DNA from: Cylindrodendrum hubeiense
Lineage: Eukaryota; Ascomycota; Sordariomycetes; Hypocreales; Nectriaceae
Assembly: GCA_014621425.1 (NCBI GenBank)
Contig: JAANBB010000337.1
Location: forward strand, 1 to 45,630
Reading direction: 5' to 3'
Length of the DNA stretch: 45,630 bases
Shown: positions 1-11,960 of the stretch, in pieces
Layout: each line of letters opens with the position of its first letter
Position numbering within the stretch: position 1 is the stretch's first letter
Notes under the pieces: model-generated
What the model was told of the DNA's origin: nothing
Seen by the model: the letters and a program-made list of their open reading frames with translations, nothing else
Database searches by the model: none
Translations under genes and position numbers: made by a program

Positions 1-186
1 ACTTAACTATTTAATGGATCTATTTTATGTATTTATTAATTTAAAGATAGAATATTATTATTAATTCTCTCTTTATACTATTTCAATAATAGAACCTTAA
101 TTAGAATCTACTTATAGAAATAAATTTATAATTATTTATTATTCTCTTAAATATTCTATAGATTAATTTAATTTCTTAATAGAAGA

Positions 187-253
187 NTTATANTAANTCT
201 ATAATATTAATCATTATACTANNATANTAANNNTACTNTNTACTTAATATATN
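187..253. other. Cluster of undetermined bases (N)
   Basis: At least a dozen scattered single and short N calls occur at 187, 193, 197, 222-223, 227, 231-233, 238, 240 and 253. They are interspersed with called bases, so this is low-confidence consensus in a near-pure A/T repeat rather than a scaffold gap. Two more Ns occur at 26836 and 26842. Confidence 0.95.
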
Positions 254-1865
254 AATTTACAATTACTAGAATTATATTAATTTCCTTTTCTCTATATATA
301 ATAATAGTAATCTAATAATAAATCTATTAATATTTCTTATTAGAATCCTATAAGTATTAATAATAATTCAAGTTTTCTATATAATTAATATTACTTAAAG
401 ATAATACCTTAATAAATTATATATATATATACCTAATCTTTAATATCTTCTTCTAGGCCTATTTAATAAAATCTTCTTTATATAAGATTTATAATTCTTT
501 TAATATTAAAATATCTAATTAAGATATTATTATAATATAATTATAATAATATATATTTAATAGATTCTTTATTTAGGATAAATATCTAATTCTTAAAGTA
601 TATTAATCTATCCCTAATAGATTATATTATTTCTCCCTTAAAAATTATATAAATTTCTATGCCTATTTATTTCTATATCTCCAGATCTTTCCTCTAAAGG
701 AAATAGATTAACTTAATAATAGATTATAATATTATATTATTATAGGTATATTCCCTAAATATAGTCTTCTTAATTATAATCTATAAGACAGACTATTTAT
801 AATTAGTCTTCTTATAAACTCACTTAGTCTATAATTTAGGATCTAGTATATTATATATTTATCCTAGATAATTTACCTTTAATTCTTATAGAACTTAACT
901 ATTAAACCCTTAAATAGGGAAGTTTTCTTCCTAATATAATACTATATCTAATTACTTATTAAGTTTATTCTAGAACTAGATTATCTCTATCTTAGCTAGC
1001 TAGTATTCTAGTTAATCTAGTAAATTAGTATTCAGGAACTCCTTACCCTTAAATTCTAGATATCTTAATAGACTATCTACTAAATTAATCTTTCCTAGTC
1101 TATATTTAATAATAAAATTATATAATATTAGATAAATATATTATTATATTTATCTATTATTAAGTTTAGGAGTTTTTATAAAAACTTATAGGTTTTAATA
1201 ATCACTTAAGACCTTAATAGGAAATATAATCCCTTTAAGATAATATTATTAATATTTAAAAGACTTAATAATTATTATTATCTTATAGTCTAGAATTCTA
1301 TAATTTAACTCTATACTAATAAACTTATAAGACCAGAATACTATAAGATAATATTAATTCTATTTATCTAACTAAGATAAAATCCCTACTATTATAAACT
1401 TAAAGGTATTAGTTTCTAGATAGATTAAAAGAAATAAATTAAAATACCTTAAGAGTAAAGCCTCTTAAAATATCTATAATAGATAGAAAAATACTCCCCT
1501 TTTAGCTTTATCTAGCTTAATATACCCCGATTTCTTCCTATTCTTACTCCCCTTTAAAAGGGTATTCAGAGGGACTATAATACCCAAATATCTATAGATA
1601 AATCTATAATAAAAGTTATAGAATCCTAAGAAAACTTAGATTTTCCTAAAGATTTTAAGTTCTTTTTATTTAGCTATTATTTTAATCTTTTCTAGATTTA
1701 TTAATACCCTATTAATAACCAGAAAAAATCCTAAAAACTCTATTTAAATATAATAAAATATACACTTAAAGGGTTTTATATAGAATTAGGTCTCTTATAA
1801 ATATTTTAATACTATTTAAAGGTATTTTATATAAGATTCCCTATCTTTTAAGAAAACCAGAATAT

Positions 1866-2049
1866 TGAAAGGGATTAGTCCTAAAGGGACTAAAGCGGTA
1901 GCTAGCACTATGACCTTCCTGCTCTGTTACAGTTCCCTAGTAAGGTAAAAGGGAAAGTAATGACTTAACTGGAGGTTAAGTTATCTAGTTATACCTATAG
2001 CTTGGACCGGCCACAGTCCGGATCCGTAATCCAGGCTCAGCCTGTGATA
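1866..2049 (-). repeat. 184-bp solo LTR of the TRIM-like family, inside the RT of element G
   Basis: This GC-richer island matches, in inverted orientation, the two 184-bp terminal repeats at 16726-16909 and 17049-17232, and has exactly the same length. On its own strand it starts TATCACAGGCTGAG and ends CCCTTTCA, consistent with TG...CA ends after RIP. The flanks carry ATAT on both sides (1862-1865 and 2050-2053), a possible 4-bp target-site duplication. Removing the insert plus one ATAT rejoins the RT frame across YLDN-ILVF. It is less mutated than its host: CpG and CpA are still present. It is probably a product of LTR-LTR recombination. Confidence 0.85.
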
Positions 2050-2700
2050 ATATTATCTAAATAGGTAATATAGATAATATTTATTAGACTTTAAAGAACT
2101 TAATAAATATAATCCTAGAATATAATTAATATATTAATAAGTCTAAAAAATATTATTAAATATTTAAAGTAACTATATTAAGTTTAGAAAGTAATTTTTT
2201 ATTTATTATTTTCCTTAATTCGAATATAATAATATATATCCCTAATATTAATTTTTAAGAAGAACTTAATTCCCTTAATTTAATCTATAATTTCTATAAT
2301 TAAGGGAAGAGGATATTAATTCTTTCTTATTATTTTATTAAGTCCCCAATAATCTATATAAAGTTAGAGAGAACTATTTAATTTAAATATAAATAGGATA
2401 GGAGCTCTTATTAGACTCTTTAAGAAATAAATATACCTATTAATAATATTTTCTTATAAATATTTATATAGTATTCTAAGTTCTTTTTAAGATAAGAGAT
2501 AAATAGGCTTAAATAATAAACTTATATCTAGGAAGAGTTTAATTATATAATCTAAGACTTTATATTAGGAAAGGATTTCTGAATTTTCTACTAAGAATAT
2601 ATTCTTAAAATCATAGAATTCTAGAGAAAGTTCTTCTTTTATTTTAAGAGTTAGTTCTTCTTTATCTAATATTTAATATAATTCCTCTATTATTATTATC

Positions 2701-4320
2701 TTATAAATCTAAATTAAATTCCTATAAAAATATTAAAACTTATATAAGGGGATTTATTTAAGATTATTTTACTTAATTTTATATAATTATACCCTTTTTA
2801 TTAGATATAGAATAATATTTAAATCTATTATAATAATTATTAATAGAATAAATAGATTTCTATTTAATATTATATTCTTATTAATATTAATTATAATTCT
2901 TTTAAAGGATTTTATCTTTCCTTAAAAATCAGTTATATTTATTAAGATCTTTTAGATATAATAGATTTTATACTTAAACTTCCTAATTACTTTTAGTATA
3001 GGAATCTCAATTTTATACTAGTAGAGATAGAACTAAACTATTAATTATTTATTAATAAAATCTATCTTTACTCTATTATCCAGAATCCTTATAATTTTAA
3101 GGGATTTCTATTCCCAGATTAAGAGTTTAGTTATTAGGTTATTCTTAACTTTTAGAAGGGATTAGCTAGTCTTAATAGAATTATTTATTTTAATTAGAAT
3201 TCTTTTCCCTTTTCTTTTATCTTAGTTTCTTAAATCTTAAATTTCTTATCTAGATATATATCTATAAAGTATTTATTATTATTATAAATATAATATTTAA
3301 GGATCTTATTATATATATTCTTATAATTTTTATTTCCTTTCTCCTTATTTTCTTTTTAGGATTTACTTCCTTATTAAAATTAATTCTTAGTTTAGTTTTT
3401 AGTTAAGGGAATATCCTTTAAGAATTATTTAGAGGTCTTCTTAGATTTCTTTAAATTAGAAGGGTTTTATTTTCTTTTCTATCTTTATTCTCTCTTAGTT
3501 TCCCAGATATAAATAGCTAGTATAATTATTTCCTCCTGATCTTAGAGAATACTTATACTATTCTAGATATTAATTAACTTCTATAGAAAGGGTAGTAATT
3601 TTATATAGAGAAAGTATATCCTTTTCTCTTTAGATATTAGAGGATTATATTTCTTAAGGGAATTAAGATAGAAATAGAAGTTATAGGGAGATTAGTTCTC
3701 CCTCTACTTTATATCTTCTAAGTCTATTATAATAGATAGTTCTTAATTTCCTAGATCTTTAACTAAATTAAAAGTCTATTCCTTAAAATAGACCTAATCC
3801 CTTTTAAAACCTATTCAAATTCCCTTAAATTCTTTCTCTAAGTATCTTACCTATCTATTTTAGGCTTCTAGCTCTATATTATCAAGGACTAATATAATTT
3901 TTATATAATCTCCTTTATATTTTTTTTAAATACTATTAAAAACTTACTAAAGATTATTAAACTAATTATCTTATTTTTAAACTATTATTAATATTTTAAG
4001 TATTACCAGATTTTTTAACTTATACTCTTAGATAGAGAAATTAAAATTAAAGTTAATAAAGTTTTGATAATATCTTATTTAGTATTTTCATATAGGGGAT
4101 AGGGAATATCAGGGAAAACCTTCTTATATAGATACTAAAAGCTTATTAGCTTTCACCTAGAGCTTTTTAAATATCTATAATTCTTTAATTCAAGTCTCCG
4201 TTATTTCCTACTATCTCCTAATATTTTAGATTATATCCGACTCTTTAACTATATCTACTAGATTTTATATCAGTTCCTCCTCTCCTTTAATTGTGGGTCA
4301 GTCAACAAGTTAGACATCAT
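2701..4320 (-). pseudogene. RIP-degraded gag (and possible protease) of element G
   Basis: On the minus strand a double ATG at 4320-4315 opens a frame reading MMSNLLTDPQLKERRN, continuing about 90 codons with stops only at probable CAA/CAG/TGG sites. Its place upstream of the RT and behind a GC-richer leader is what is expected of a Gypsy gag. It has no clear homology that I recognise, and I did not locate a zinc knuckle or protease DSG/DTG motif, so the limits between gag, protease and RT in 2700-3600 are not resolved. Confidence 0.5.
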
Positions 4321-4640
4321 TATCTTCTTCTCTACCAGATCCACTTGGGATCTTAGTACTATATATACCTCTATCCCTAAACAGGTTAGGAGCAAAGCAA
4401 GTTAATCTTAATATTATTCTAACTCTGGGTAACTATAAGGGAAGCTTCAGAATATAATAATAATAAGGTAATTATTAGGGAAATATCTAGTAATTATAGG
4501 ATAGTCAGGCAGAGTAAAGGTATATTTAAGATTATAATAAGACTGAAGCTTACCCCGTATCTCTTCAAGAAGCGGGGTATGCCTTTTAAGATACTGAGTT
4601 AAAACTATTCTGACTGAGGTTCCTTATTAAGCCTTCTTAG
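4321..4640 (-). other. Probable leader / 5' LTR of element G, with hairpin
   Basis: This stretch just upstream of the presumed gag start is clearly less AT-biased than its surroundings and fits a 5' leader plus LTR read on the minus strand. It contains a perfect 7-bp inverted repeat, TACCCCG (4551-4557) and CGGGGTA (4573-4579), around a 15-base loop. No second copy lies in the window, so the LTR ends cannot be set. A primer binding site near 4330-4345 is possible (TGGTAGAG on the minus strand) but unproven. Confidence 0.35.
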
Positions 4641-5452
4641 CCTTATCCTTAGAATCTCTATTATAGAATAATATTTCTATTATAATAATCTGTACTATAT
4701 TCTCCTTATCTTAAACATACTCTTCTTTTTATAATTCTATTAATATATATCTCTTAGTTTTCTATAATATTAACTTTATTATATTATTTAATATTAAATA
4801 AATAATAATTATATTCTTCTATATATTCTCTATAATTAACCTTAACTTTATTAAGTTAATAATTAATCTACCTCTACTTTTATATTTTTATTATTAATAT
4901 TCTCTATTTTATGGAGTTAATATTACCCTTAGATTAATTATCTTTATATGTATTTTAAGCTTAATTCTAAATAATATAATTTAAATGAATATATCCTTAG
5001 TATGTCTTCTCATTTATATATTTAGTTAGTGTATCCTAATCTATGTATTTAATTAAATATATAATATCTTTACATTTATCTATATAAGGGGAAAAGCCAA
5101 TTATCCAGGAAAAGGACAACCTTATTCTATTATTACTTAATATTTATATATCTTTAATTCTTATTATAATACTTAATAAAGAGCTAATCCAAGATTTAGT
5201 ATCTTAATTCTATTTCTAAGATTAGCTTTACTCTAATTAAATTAATATAAATCTATATTATCTTAATATATAATATTAACTATAAAAGCTTTTAGATTTA
5301 AATCTATTTGATTATTAGAAGATTATTATACTAAGTTTTAATAGATTATTATTATATATACTACTATCTAATTATTTACATTATTATTAATATATTTAAA
5401 CTATTATATTTATATATTATAATTATTTCTTTATATATATTTATAATATATA
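4641..5452. other. AT-rich stretch without recognisable feature
   Basis: I see no reading frame, repeat pair or RNA gene here. One short GC-richer patch at about 5087-5130 stands out. The last ~100 bp have weak similarity, allowing RIP changes, to the 57-bp repeats of the complete MULE at 11840-11960. The old MULE H may therefore extend to the left of the Fot1 element, but this is not firm. Confidence 0.5.
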
Positions 5453-7312
5453 ACATACTTAATAAGTAAATATCTCAGACAAGCAAATATCTCAAAAATC
5501 CCTTAACTTTTATTATTACTATTTAATCAATTAATTCCCAACTATCTAGTATATTACAGTCTAATTATAAAGTTAGAATACTTCTTACTCTTTATACCCT
5601 TTAGAATAACCCGAGTTTAAGTCTTCGGTATGCTATAAGTATATATATAGTTTCCTAGAAGACCCTTAACCACTAATAGAAGGGTATCTAATCTTAATAT
5701 AATATTATCTAGAAATTATATTAACTATCTGATCTAGAGAAATAGATTCTTATTTATTTTATTCTTAACTTAGATTTATAAGGATTTTCCCTCTAATTAT
5801 ATGATATTAAAGATATAGTTAATTAATTATTTGCTAATTATGATATATTATTAGTTAGTATATATTAGGCTTATAATTTTATTAAGTAATATCTAGACTT
5901 TAAGATATATTTCTTTTATAAATATAATTACTAGAAAGTTAAATATAAAGACTTAATTATTATTTATAATTAATTTTAGCTTGTGATAAATATAATTATA
6001 AAGTATAATATTTAATTAAATAATATCTATAACTTTAATAAGACTAGCTTTCTTATAGGTATAATTATAAGTAAAATAGTTATTATAGGTATAAAAAGAT
6101 ATTTAAAGCTAAAATTAATATAATCTGGAAACTAGAAATAGGTTATAGTTATTTAAGTAATTAATATAAAAGGCTAGATAATCTAGCTATTTATTATTAA
6201 TATAAGCTAATATCACCTCACTAACTAGTATTAAGAAAGTAATCTCCTAGATAATTAAGCTATTATAATAACCCAAAATAATTAAACTGATAATAAGACT
6301 GATCTTAAATAGTTCAAGTATTTTAACTAGTATATAACTAATTAATTAATTAGTTCCTATTATTTCTTAATCCTTAATAGCTATAAAAGTTATTATTCTA
6401 TTAAATTTAAGAGATATTATAAGAAAAAGAAAATTATCTAGCTTTATATATTACCTTATTTCTCTTATTTACTCTAGTCTCTTAATATTAAGTACTTTAG
6501 TATATTAAAGAAAGCTTATAGTTAAGAAATAGAATATCTAATTAAATATTCTATAATTTATATTTTAAAGATTAAGTTCTTTCTAATCTTCTATATTATA
6601 TATAAAATTATTATAATAAAAAGAAATATTAAGAGAACTTTTAAAGGAGCTAGTCTTATTTCTCTTAATCTAGAAATTATAATCTTAAAGCTTAATATTT
6701 AGTTATAAATACTAATACTAGTTAAGGAGGTAATTAAGTTATTAATCCCTTGGGTTTTAAGGATCTTAAAGATTATAATTAAGACTAGATCTTAGTCTAA
6801 ATATCTTAAAAGATAGATTAGAAGATATTAAAATAACTCTCTAAAGTTAATTTTAGAGATTTTATAATCTCTTATAAAAAGGATAAAGGTAATTATATAT
6901 TAGGTTATCTTATTAATTATTAAGAATAAAGACTTTTAAGAGATAAATAAGATATTAAGTTAATATTAGAGGGTAAAAAAGACTAGATTATAAAGAAGAG
7001 GGGTTATAATAATAGAAAAAAGAAAATAAATAATTAATTAAATAAATATAAATATATAGATAGTGGTTAAATTATTGAGGAGTAGTAGTTAAGGAAGGTT
7101 AGTTAGATTAGGTATTTAGTATTATAATATATATAATAAGTCTGGTTATAATATAAGGATATATTAGGTAATAATTGAGATATCTAGGGAAGAGTATAGT
7201 AAGTAGTTTTAATTAATTAAATAGTTTGTAGTATTTTTATTATAATTTCTATTTTAAGGGTTAGGATTTTTAAGATATTTATTTGTTTAAGATATTTACT
7301 TATTAAGTATAT
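5453..7312 (+). mobile_element. Fot1/pogo-type (Tc1/mariner superfamily) DNA transposon, RIP-degraded
   Basis: About 60-bp terminal inverted repeats lie at 5453-5512 and 7253-7312. The left end reads ACATACTTAATAAG and then two partial repeats of an AATATCTC motif. The right end is its inverted copy with extra A/T changes. TA dinucleotides flank both ends (5451-5452, 7313-7314), the target duplication of this superfamily. The length of 1860 bp is close to the ~1.9 kb usual for Fot1 elements. Inside is one plus-strand transposase relic. The right TIR is more mutated than the left. Confidence 0.88.
5600..7240 (+). pseudogene. Fot1-like DDE transposase, RIP-degraded
   Basis: The plus-strand frame shows a DDE_1 transposase. 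After a poorly readable N-terminal DNA-binding region, GFSLQLYDIKDIVN and IYQAYNFIKQYLDFK match the CENP-B/pogo HTH region (about 5780-5900). NIYNFNKTSFLIG (about 6030) corresponds to the first catalytic block, usually NFDETGF, with D and E changed to N and K. LILNSYKSYYS (about 6390) matches LDGHESH, the second catalytic block. LPYFSYLLQSLNI (about 6460) matches PPHSSHLLQPLD. The C-terminus (about 7110-7190) ends in a zinc-knuckle-like stretch (YNIYNKSSYNIRIYQ, expected C-C-H-C) and an acidic tail. Numerous TAA/TAG codons inactivate it. Confidence 0.85.
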
Positions 7313-7334
7313 TATATATAATTATTAATAATAT

Positions 7335-8628
7335 ATTATTTATAATATTAGAGATAATAATATTATTAATAATCTCTTTATATTATATTTATAATAATTC
7401 TCTAATATCCCTAGATCTTATAATTAATAAGGTATAAATAAGTTAACCTAGATAATATATAATAATTATAAAATCTATTTTAATATTAATCTTATTCTAG
7501 TTTTATTATTTACTTATTAAATAATAAACTTAATTTTAAATAAATACCTATATTTATTATTAACTTTTATATCTTATATATCTAGCTCTTTAATATCTCT
7601 AATATTATCTTAAATAATAAAGACTAAATTCTAATCTATTCTAAAACTTATATAATAGGTTATTAGAGAAAACTAATATCTTATACTTAATTTTACTTAT
7701 TAATATAAATAGGTATATAAATAGTAGGAAAGATAAGACTAGTTATTATTAAGTCTAAGAACCTATAATTCCCCTTTATTATATTCTTTATCTTAAAATT
7801 AATAATTAATATTAAGTTCTCTAATAGGTATATTTCTTATATCTATATAATTTTCAGTCTCTCTAAAACTAGAGTTAATATCTAATCCTCCTATTTTAGG
7901 TAATATTATTCTAAATATAAAAACTCTTTTTAAGATAATTAATATCTTTATAAAGGAATATAGATTTAGTATTATTTAATAATATAAATATTAATATTAA
8001 GGCTAGAAGATCTAATATATATTTTAATATAATTAATTTAGATAATTATAGTCTATTAAAGGAATTAGATTATAATAGTAAAAATCTTAGAAATATAACT
8101 ATAAATAATAGGTTATTATTAAAGCTCTTAAAGAGAGGAAATAGTTTTTATAATAATATCTAAATATAGAATATAGTAAATATAATTATAAGCCTAGTTT
8201 TACTCTATTAACTTATCTTATTTATTAATAACTTACTTTATCTATTAGGGTTATTTTTAAGATTATAAGTTAATAAATTAATATATATACTTATAATATA
8301 TAAATAGGTATTTAAGACTAATATCTAGATATTAACTTTATTTAAAAGGATATTTATAATATTAAGGTTATAATTAATTATAATAAGTTAAATAAGTATA
8401 TCTTTACTATAACCCTAATTAAGCTTTTTAATAAGAGTGAAATCTCCTATTTAATAAAGTAAGTAAATAATAAGCTAAATTAAGTTATTAGCTTAATATA
8501 GACCTTTTTCTATTATCTTTAAATATAAAAGTATTTTCTAGATATTATTAGCTTTAATAATATATATAATATTAACTGGTTTAAGCTATCCCTCTTCTAA
8601 ATAACTAGATAGATATATTTAGGGATAG
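7335..8628 (+). mobile_element. Left half of old MULE copy H (split by element F)
   Basis: This aligns along its length with 11989-13276 of the complete MULE, with differences overwhelmingly C-to-T and G-to-A. It corresponds to the 5' region and N-terminal half of the transposase, up to the block around the TYNTNRF-like motif. The similarity breaks at 8628, where the 528-bp LTR of F starts, and resumes at 26211 after F. It is much more RIP-mutated than the copy at 11484-15258. I could not find its left terminal inverted repeat. The left limit is where alignment becomes unconvincing, just right of the Fot1 end. Confidence 0.8.
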
Positions 8629-9156
8629 TAAAGTAATAAAAAAAGGAATCTTAATCTAATACTAAAGTAAATACTCTCTCATAGAAATCCTTAATTAAGT
8701 GTTAGTAATAAGTCTCCCTAAATTAGATATATATATAGGTTATAGCTAGAGCTATTAGTTATTATCTTTTAATTTTAGATTTTTAAGGAAAGAAAGTATC
8801 TAATTAGATACTTAACTAAAGAAATAATAATCTTTATATTAATAAAATATTAAAAACTATAATTAATATAATAAAAATCCTAACCTTAAAAACTTAAATA
8901 TAACTAATAATAAAGAAAATTAAGGGAAAATTATAAATTAATATAAATAATATAGAAAATTAAGAAAACTCTACTAGGAGAGCTAGGAAAGGTCTTATTC
9001 CTTTACTAAACTATTCTTTTAAAAGGTTTCTCTTATATATTAATACTTTCTAATATCTAAGGTCTTTAATCAGAGACCTTTCCTTTTATCTACTCTTCTA
9101 GATAGTCTTATATTTCTTAGCCCTTTCTATTTGATATAGTAATCCCTATTACTTTA
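8629..9156 (-). repeat. 3' LTR of element F (528 bp)
   Basis: This is the most A/T-converted of the three 528-bp copies. The conserved start TAAAGT(G/A)ATAA and end CTTTA are readable. It is directly followed on the right by a purine-rich minus-strand tract (9157-9170), as expected for a polypurine tract before a 3' LTR. Confidence 0.88.
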
Positions 9157-9867
9157 TATCTTCTCTATAATTTAATAGTTATCCTTAAGTAAGTTAAGAT
9201 TATATATCCTAATTCCTTTAAATCTCAATTTAATTCTCCTATCTGACTTTATCTCTCTATTAAGAAATATTTACTTAGATACTTTCTATTCTTTAATTTT
9301 TCCCTATTTAATATCTTAATCTCTTAGATTTATTTTTATTTTTATTTTTATTATTTAATTAGAGATATATAAATAACCTTCTTACTTAATCTCTCTTATT
9401 AATATCTCTTAGTATATTATTAATAATACTTTTCCTAGTTAATTCTTATAATTAAAGGTAATATAATATGTTTATAGGTAGTATTAATAATATTATCTTA
9501 TTAGATAATAGATATTAATCTCTTTAAAATAAAGATTATAAAGGTCTTTATCTTAAATAGGAATTAAGTTTCCTAGTTAATAATTTTAGGAAGGTTTATT
9601 AGGTCTATTTTAATAGTTATTTTCTTAGCTTTTATACTTATCTTAATCTCTTTATAAGTGTTATAATTAGTGAGGATAGATTAGTTAGTTATAGTCCTTA
9701 TAATTCTTCTCTTAATAATATAAGATATAATAATAATTAGTTTTTACTCTTAAATTTATATAATTATAGGAGATTTCTCTAAAGGTTATAAAGGAACTTT
9801 CTAAGATCTTATTATTAATAGTATATTCTTTATTAAGTGATTATTATAAATAGAGCTCTTAGACTTT

Positions 9868-9940
9868 TCCTTTATTAATCCTTCCTTTATTAATATTTCC
9901 TTTATTAATTTTCCTTTTATTAAAACTTCCTTTATAAATA
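9868..9940 (-). repeat. 15-bp coding tandem repeat in the third frame of F
   Basis: About four to five imperfect 15-bp units (plus-strand core TTTATTAATATTTCC) occur in tandem. The unit length is a multiple of three and the minus-strand frame reads a pentapeptide repeat of the type L-I-K-E-G. This favours a once-translated low-complexity segment. Confidence 0.7.
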
Positions 9941-11483
9941 TACTCTTTATTAAGATATTAAACTTAATTAACTTAAATTATTAATTTTCAGGAATTATAA
10001 TCCCTCTATTAAAGCCTTAAAGTAATATTATAATATTAGTATTATCTATTTATAGGGTAAAAGATATAATAAGTTTTATCTAGGCTATCTTAATATCTTA
10101 AACTCTATAAATTAGCTTTCTAATTATATTAACTTTACTTATCTTCTAGTCTGACCTCTTTAATTTCTTAATAATAGTCTTACTAATTAGAATTAGGGCT
10201 CTTAATTAGACTAGGAATAATTTAATTAATAGAGCTAATTCTATTAAAATATAACTAAAAGTCTTACTAACTAATTATATAGAGTTAAGAGAGATAATAC
10301 TAATAATTATAATATTCTTTAAATAGAATAGATTATTATAAATACTTATATTATATTCTCTATATTTAGTAACTAGATTAGTTAATAATTTAAACTTTAA
10401 GTTAGAGATATTATAATAATATATTTCACTTCTATAAAAATCTTATTTAAATAAAGCTAGATTATAGGGGATAAGATAAAAGGTATCACTTAATTTTCTT
10501 TTTATAATTTCTTCCTAGAAGATTATAATATACCTATTAATAAATATATAAAGATCTGAGATTTTAATCTTATTATCTAAATTAAGAGAGATATAAAAGA
10601 TATTACTAGACTTAAATATATTAAAGTTATAAGTCTTTTTATAATATTTTATATTCTAAATATTAACTTTATTTATAATAATATACTAGAAGTAACGTTT
10701 AATATAATTAAGATAAATAGGATCTTTTAACTTATATATCTTATTAGTTAGGATCTCTATTTATTAATTCTAGAATTATAAGGTAAACCTAGCTTTATCT
10801 TTTATATTATCAGAGAATCTAAGTATTATCTTATAACTAATCCCTAATATTATTATTAGAAGTGATAAGCTTATAAAGTTTTAAAGAGTTATAGTTATCT
10901 AAAATATATCTAAGAATTTACACTTTTAATATTTATTTTATAAAGTAATTAGTATATTATAAGTAATAAAGTTATAAGAATATCTATTCTTAGTTAGGAT
11001 CTCCTTCTAGATAATAACTAAAGTATTATATCTCTTTTCTTATCCCTTACTTATAATATTAAAGATATAAAGATAGTAATCCTTTTAGTTCTAAATATAA
11101 GTTATTTAATATATTATACTAATAAAATAGATAATCTTAATAAAAAATCAGTAATTAAAAGAGGTCTCTTATAAAAGTTAAAGTCCTAGACTTAATTAGT
11201 CTTTTATAATATACACTCCTTTAACTAGCTAGGTATAGGAAAATTTAGGTTATTTTCACTTATTAACCTTAATAATTAAGAATATTAGACTAATATTTAT
11301 AATAGTAATAACTATAAGATCCTTTAAATTATAAATTAAAGTCCTTATAAAAACTAAGAATTTAAAGTTATTAGATATATTTTCTTTATAAATATTTTAT
11401 AAGAGACCTTAAAGATTAATATAATAATTTTTCTAAGATCTAAATTACTTTTTATTAAAGTCTAGGTTTAGTATAATAATTAT

Positions 11484-11571
11484 AATAATTACTAGAGGGG
11501 CATGACTTTTTACTATACGAGTATAATCTTATATAGGCATGACTTTTTTACTATTCTTATTAGCTTAAAAA
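11484..11571 (+). repeat. Left terminal inverted repeat of the MULE
   Basis: This is the inverted partner of 15171-15258. A CATGACTTTTTACTA block occurs at 11501-11515 and a near-repeat GCATGACTTTTTTACTA follows at 11537-11553, so each TIR contains two copies of a CATGACTTTTT motif. The outermost three bases are AAT here against GGC in the right TIR. Confidence 0.88.
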
Positions 11572-11839
11572 TAATTATTAGTATATAGGAATTCTACTAT
11601 ATTTTCTCTTTATATCCTTTAATATTTAATCTATTATAATCAAAATAATCTTACCTCTAGGAATAATTATTATAAATATCCTAATAGTCACTCTTAGAGC
11701 CCACCCCTGATTAGTATCCCCCACCCCCCCCCGGATTAAATATACCTCATTACTAATAAACTGATATTAAACCAGATCTTAGATCCTAAAGATAAAGCTA
11801 AAGTCTAAGTCCTAGTAATTAATTAATCCCTTAGAAGTG

Positions 11840-11960
11840 CTATTATATAGAGTATAATACTAACTTATTGAGTCTATTATACTAACTGAGTCTATTATAC
11901 CCTTTAAGTCACTATATCGAGTATAATACTAATTTATTGAGTCTATTATACCCTTTAAGT
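11840..11960 (+). repeat. Imperfect ~57-bp tandem duplication in MULE 5' region
   Basis: The block GAGTATAATACTAA-TTATTGAGTCTATTATAC occurs twice (starting near 11850 and 11918). An extra partial GAGTCTATTATAC lies between the copies. It lies upstream of the transposase, between the left TIR and the gene. No reading frame is evident. A C-rich run lies a little further left at 11720-11733. Confidence 0.75.

Larger units (their letters stand above)
1..2700 (-). pseudogene. RIP-degraded Gypsy pol (RT, RNase H, integrase start) of element G
   Basis: The minus-strand translation shows a Gypsy pol. Around 2600-2340 is the RT N-terminal region, with a GAPILF-like stretch. The catalytic motif reads YLDN followed by ILVF (expected YLDD-ILVFS) and is cut exactly there by the solo LTR at 1866-2049. 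Around 1640-1530 is the connection motif VFLGFYNFYYRFI, a strong Gypsy signature, followed by PLNTLLKG and RNase H motifs (FWSYKF, ELNYRILDYK) down to about 1270. The region 900-560 fits the tether before integrase. I did not find the integrase catalytic triad, and the first 300 bp contain undetermined bases. Dozens of in-frame TAA/TAG codons make it non-functional. Confidence 0.72.
1..4640 (-). mobile_element. Ty3/Gypsy LTR retrotransposon relic G (partial)
   Basis: This is a degraded Gypsy element read on the minus strand, so its 5' end is on the right and its 3' end lies beyond the left edge. The recognisable order from right to left is a gag start near 4320, reverse transcriptase (about 2600-1640), RNase H (about 1530-1270) and a tether/integrase region below 1000. 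Nearly every in-frame stop is TAA or TAG at a plausible CAA, CAG or TGG site, as RIP produces. A 184-bp solo LTR of another family interrupts it at 1866-2049. Only one end is in the window, so no LTR pair exists to fix its limits. The right boundary near 4640 is a guess from the loss of the GC-richer island. Confidence 0.75.

Noticed and set aside
4840..4900. Left TIR of the old MULE copy H left of the Fot1 element
   Set aside because: A short AATAATTA-like match exists near 4857, but it is low-complexity, the spacing to the rest of H does not agree with the complete copy, and the inner TIR sequence does not match.
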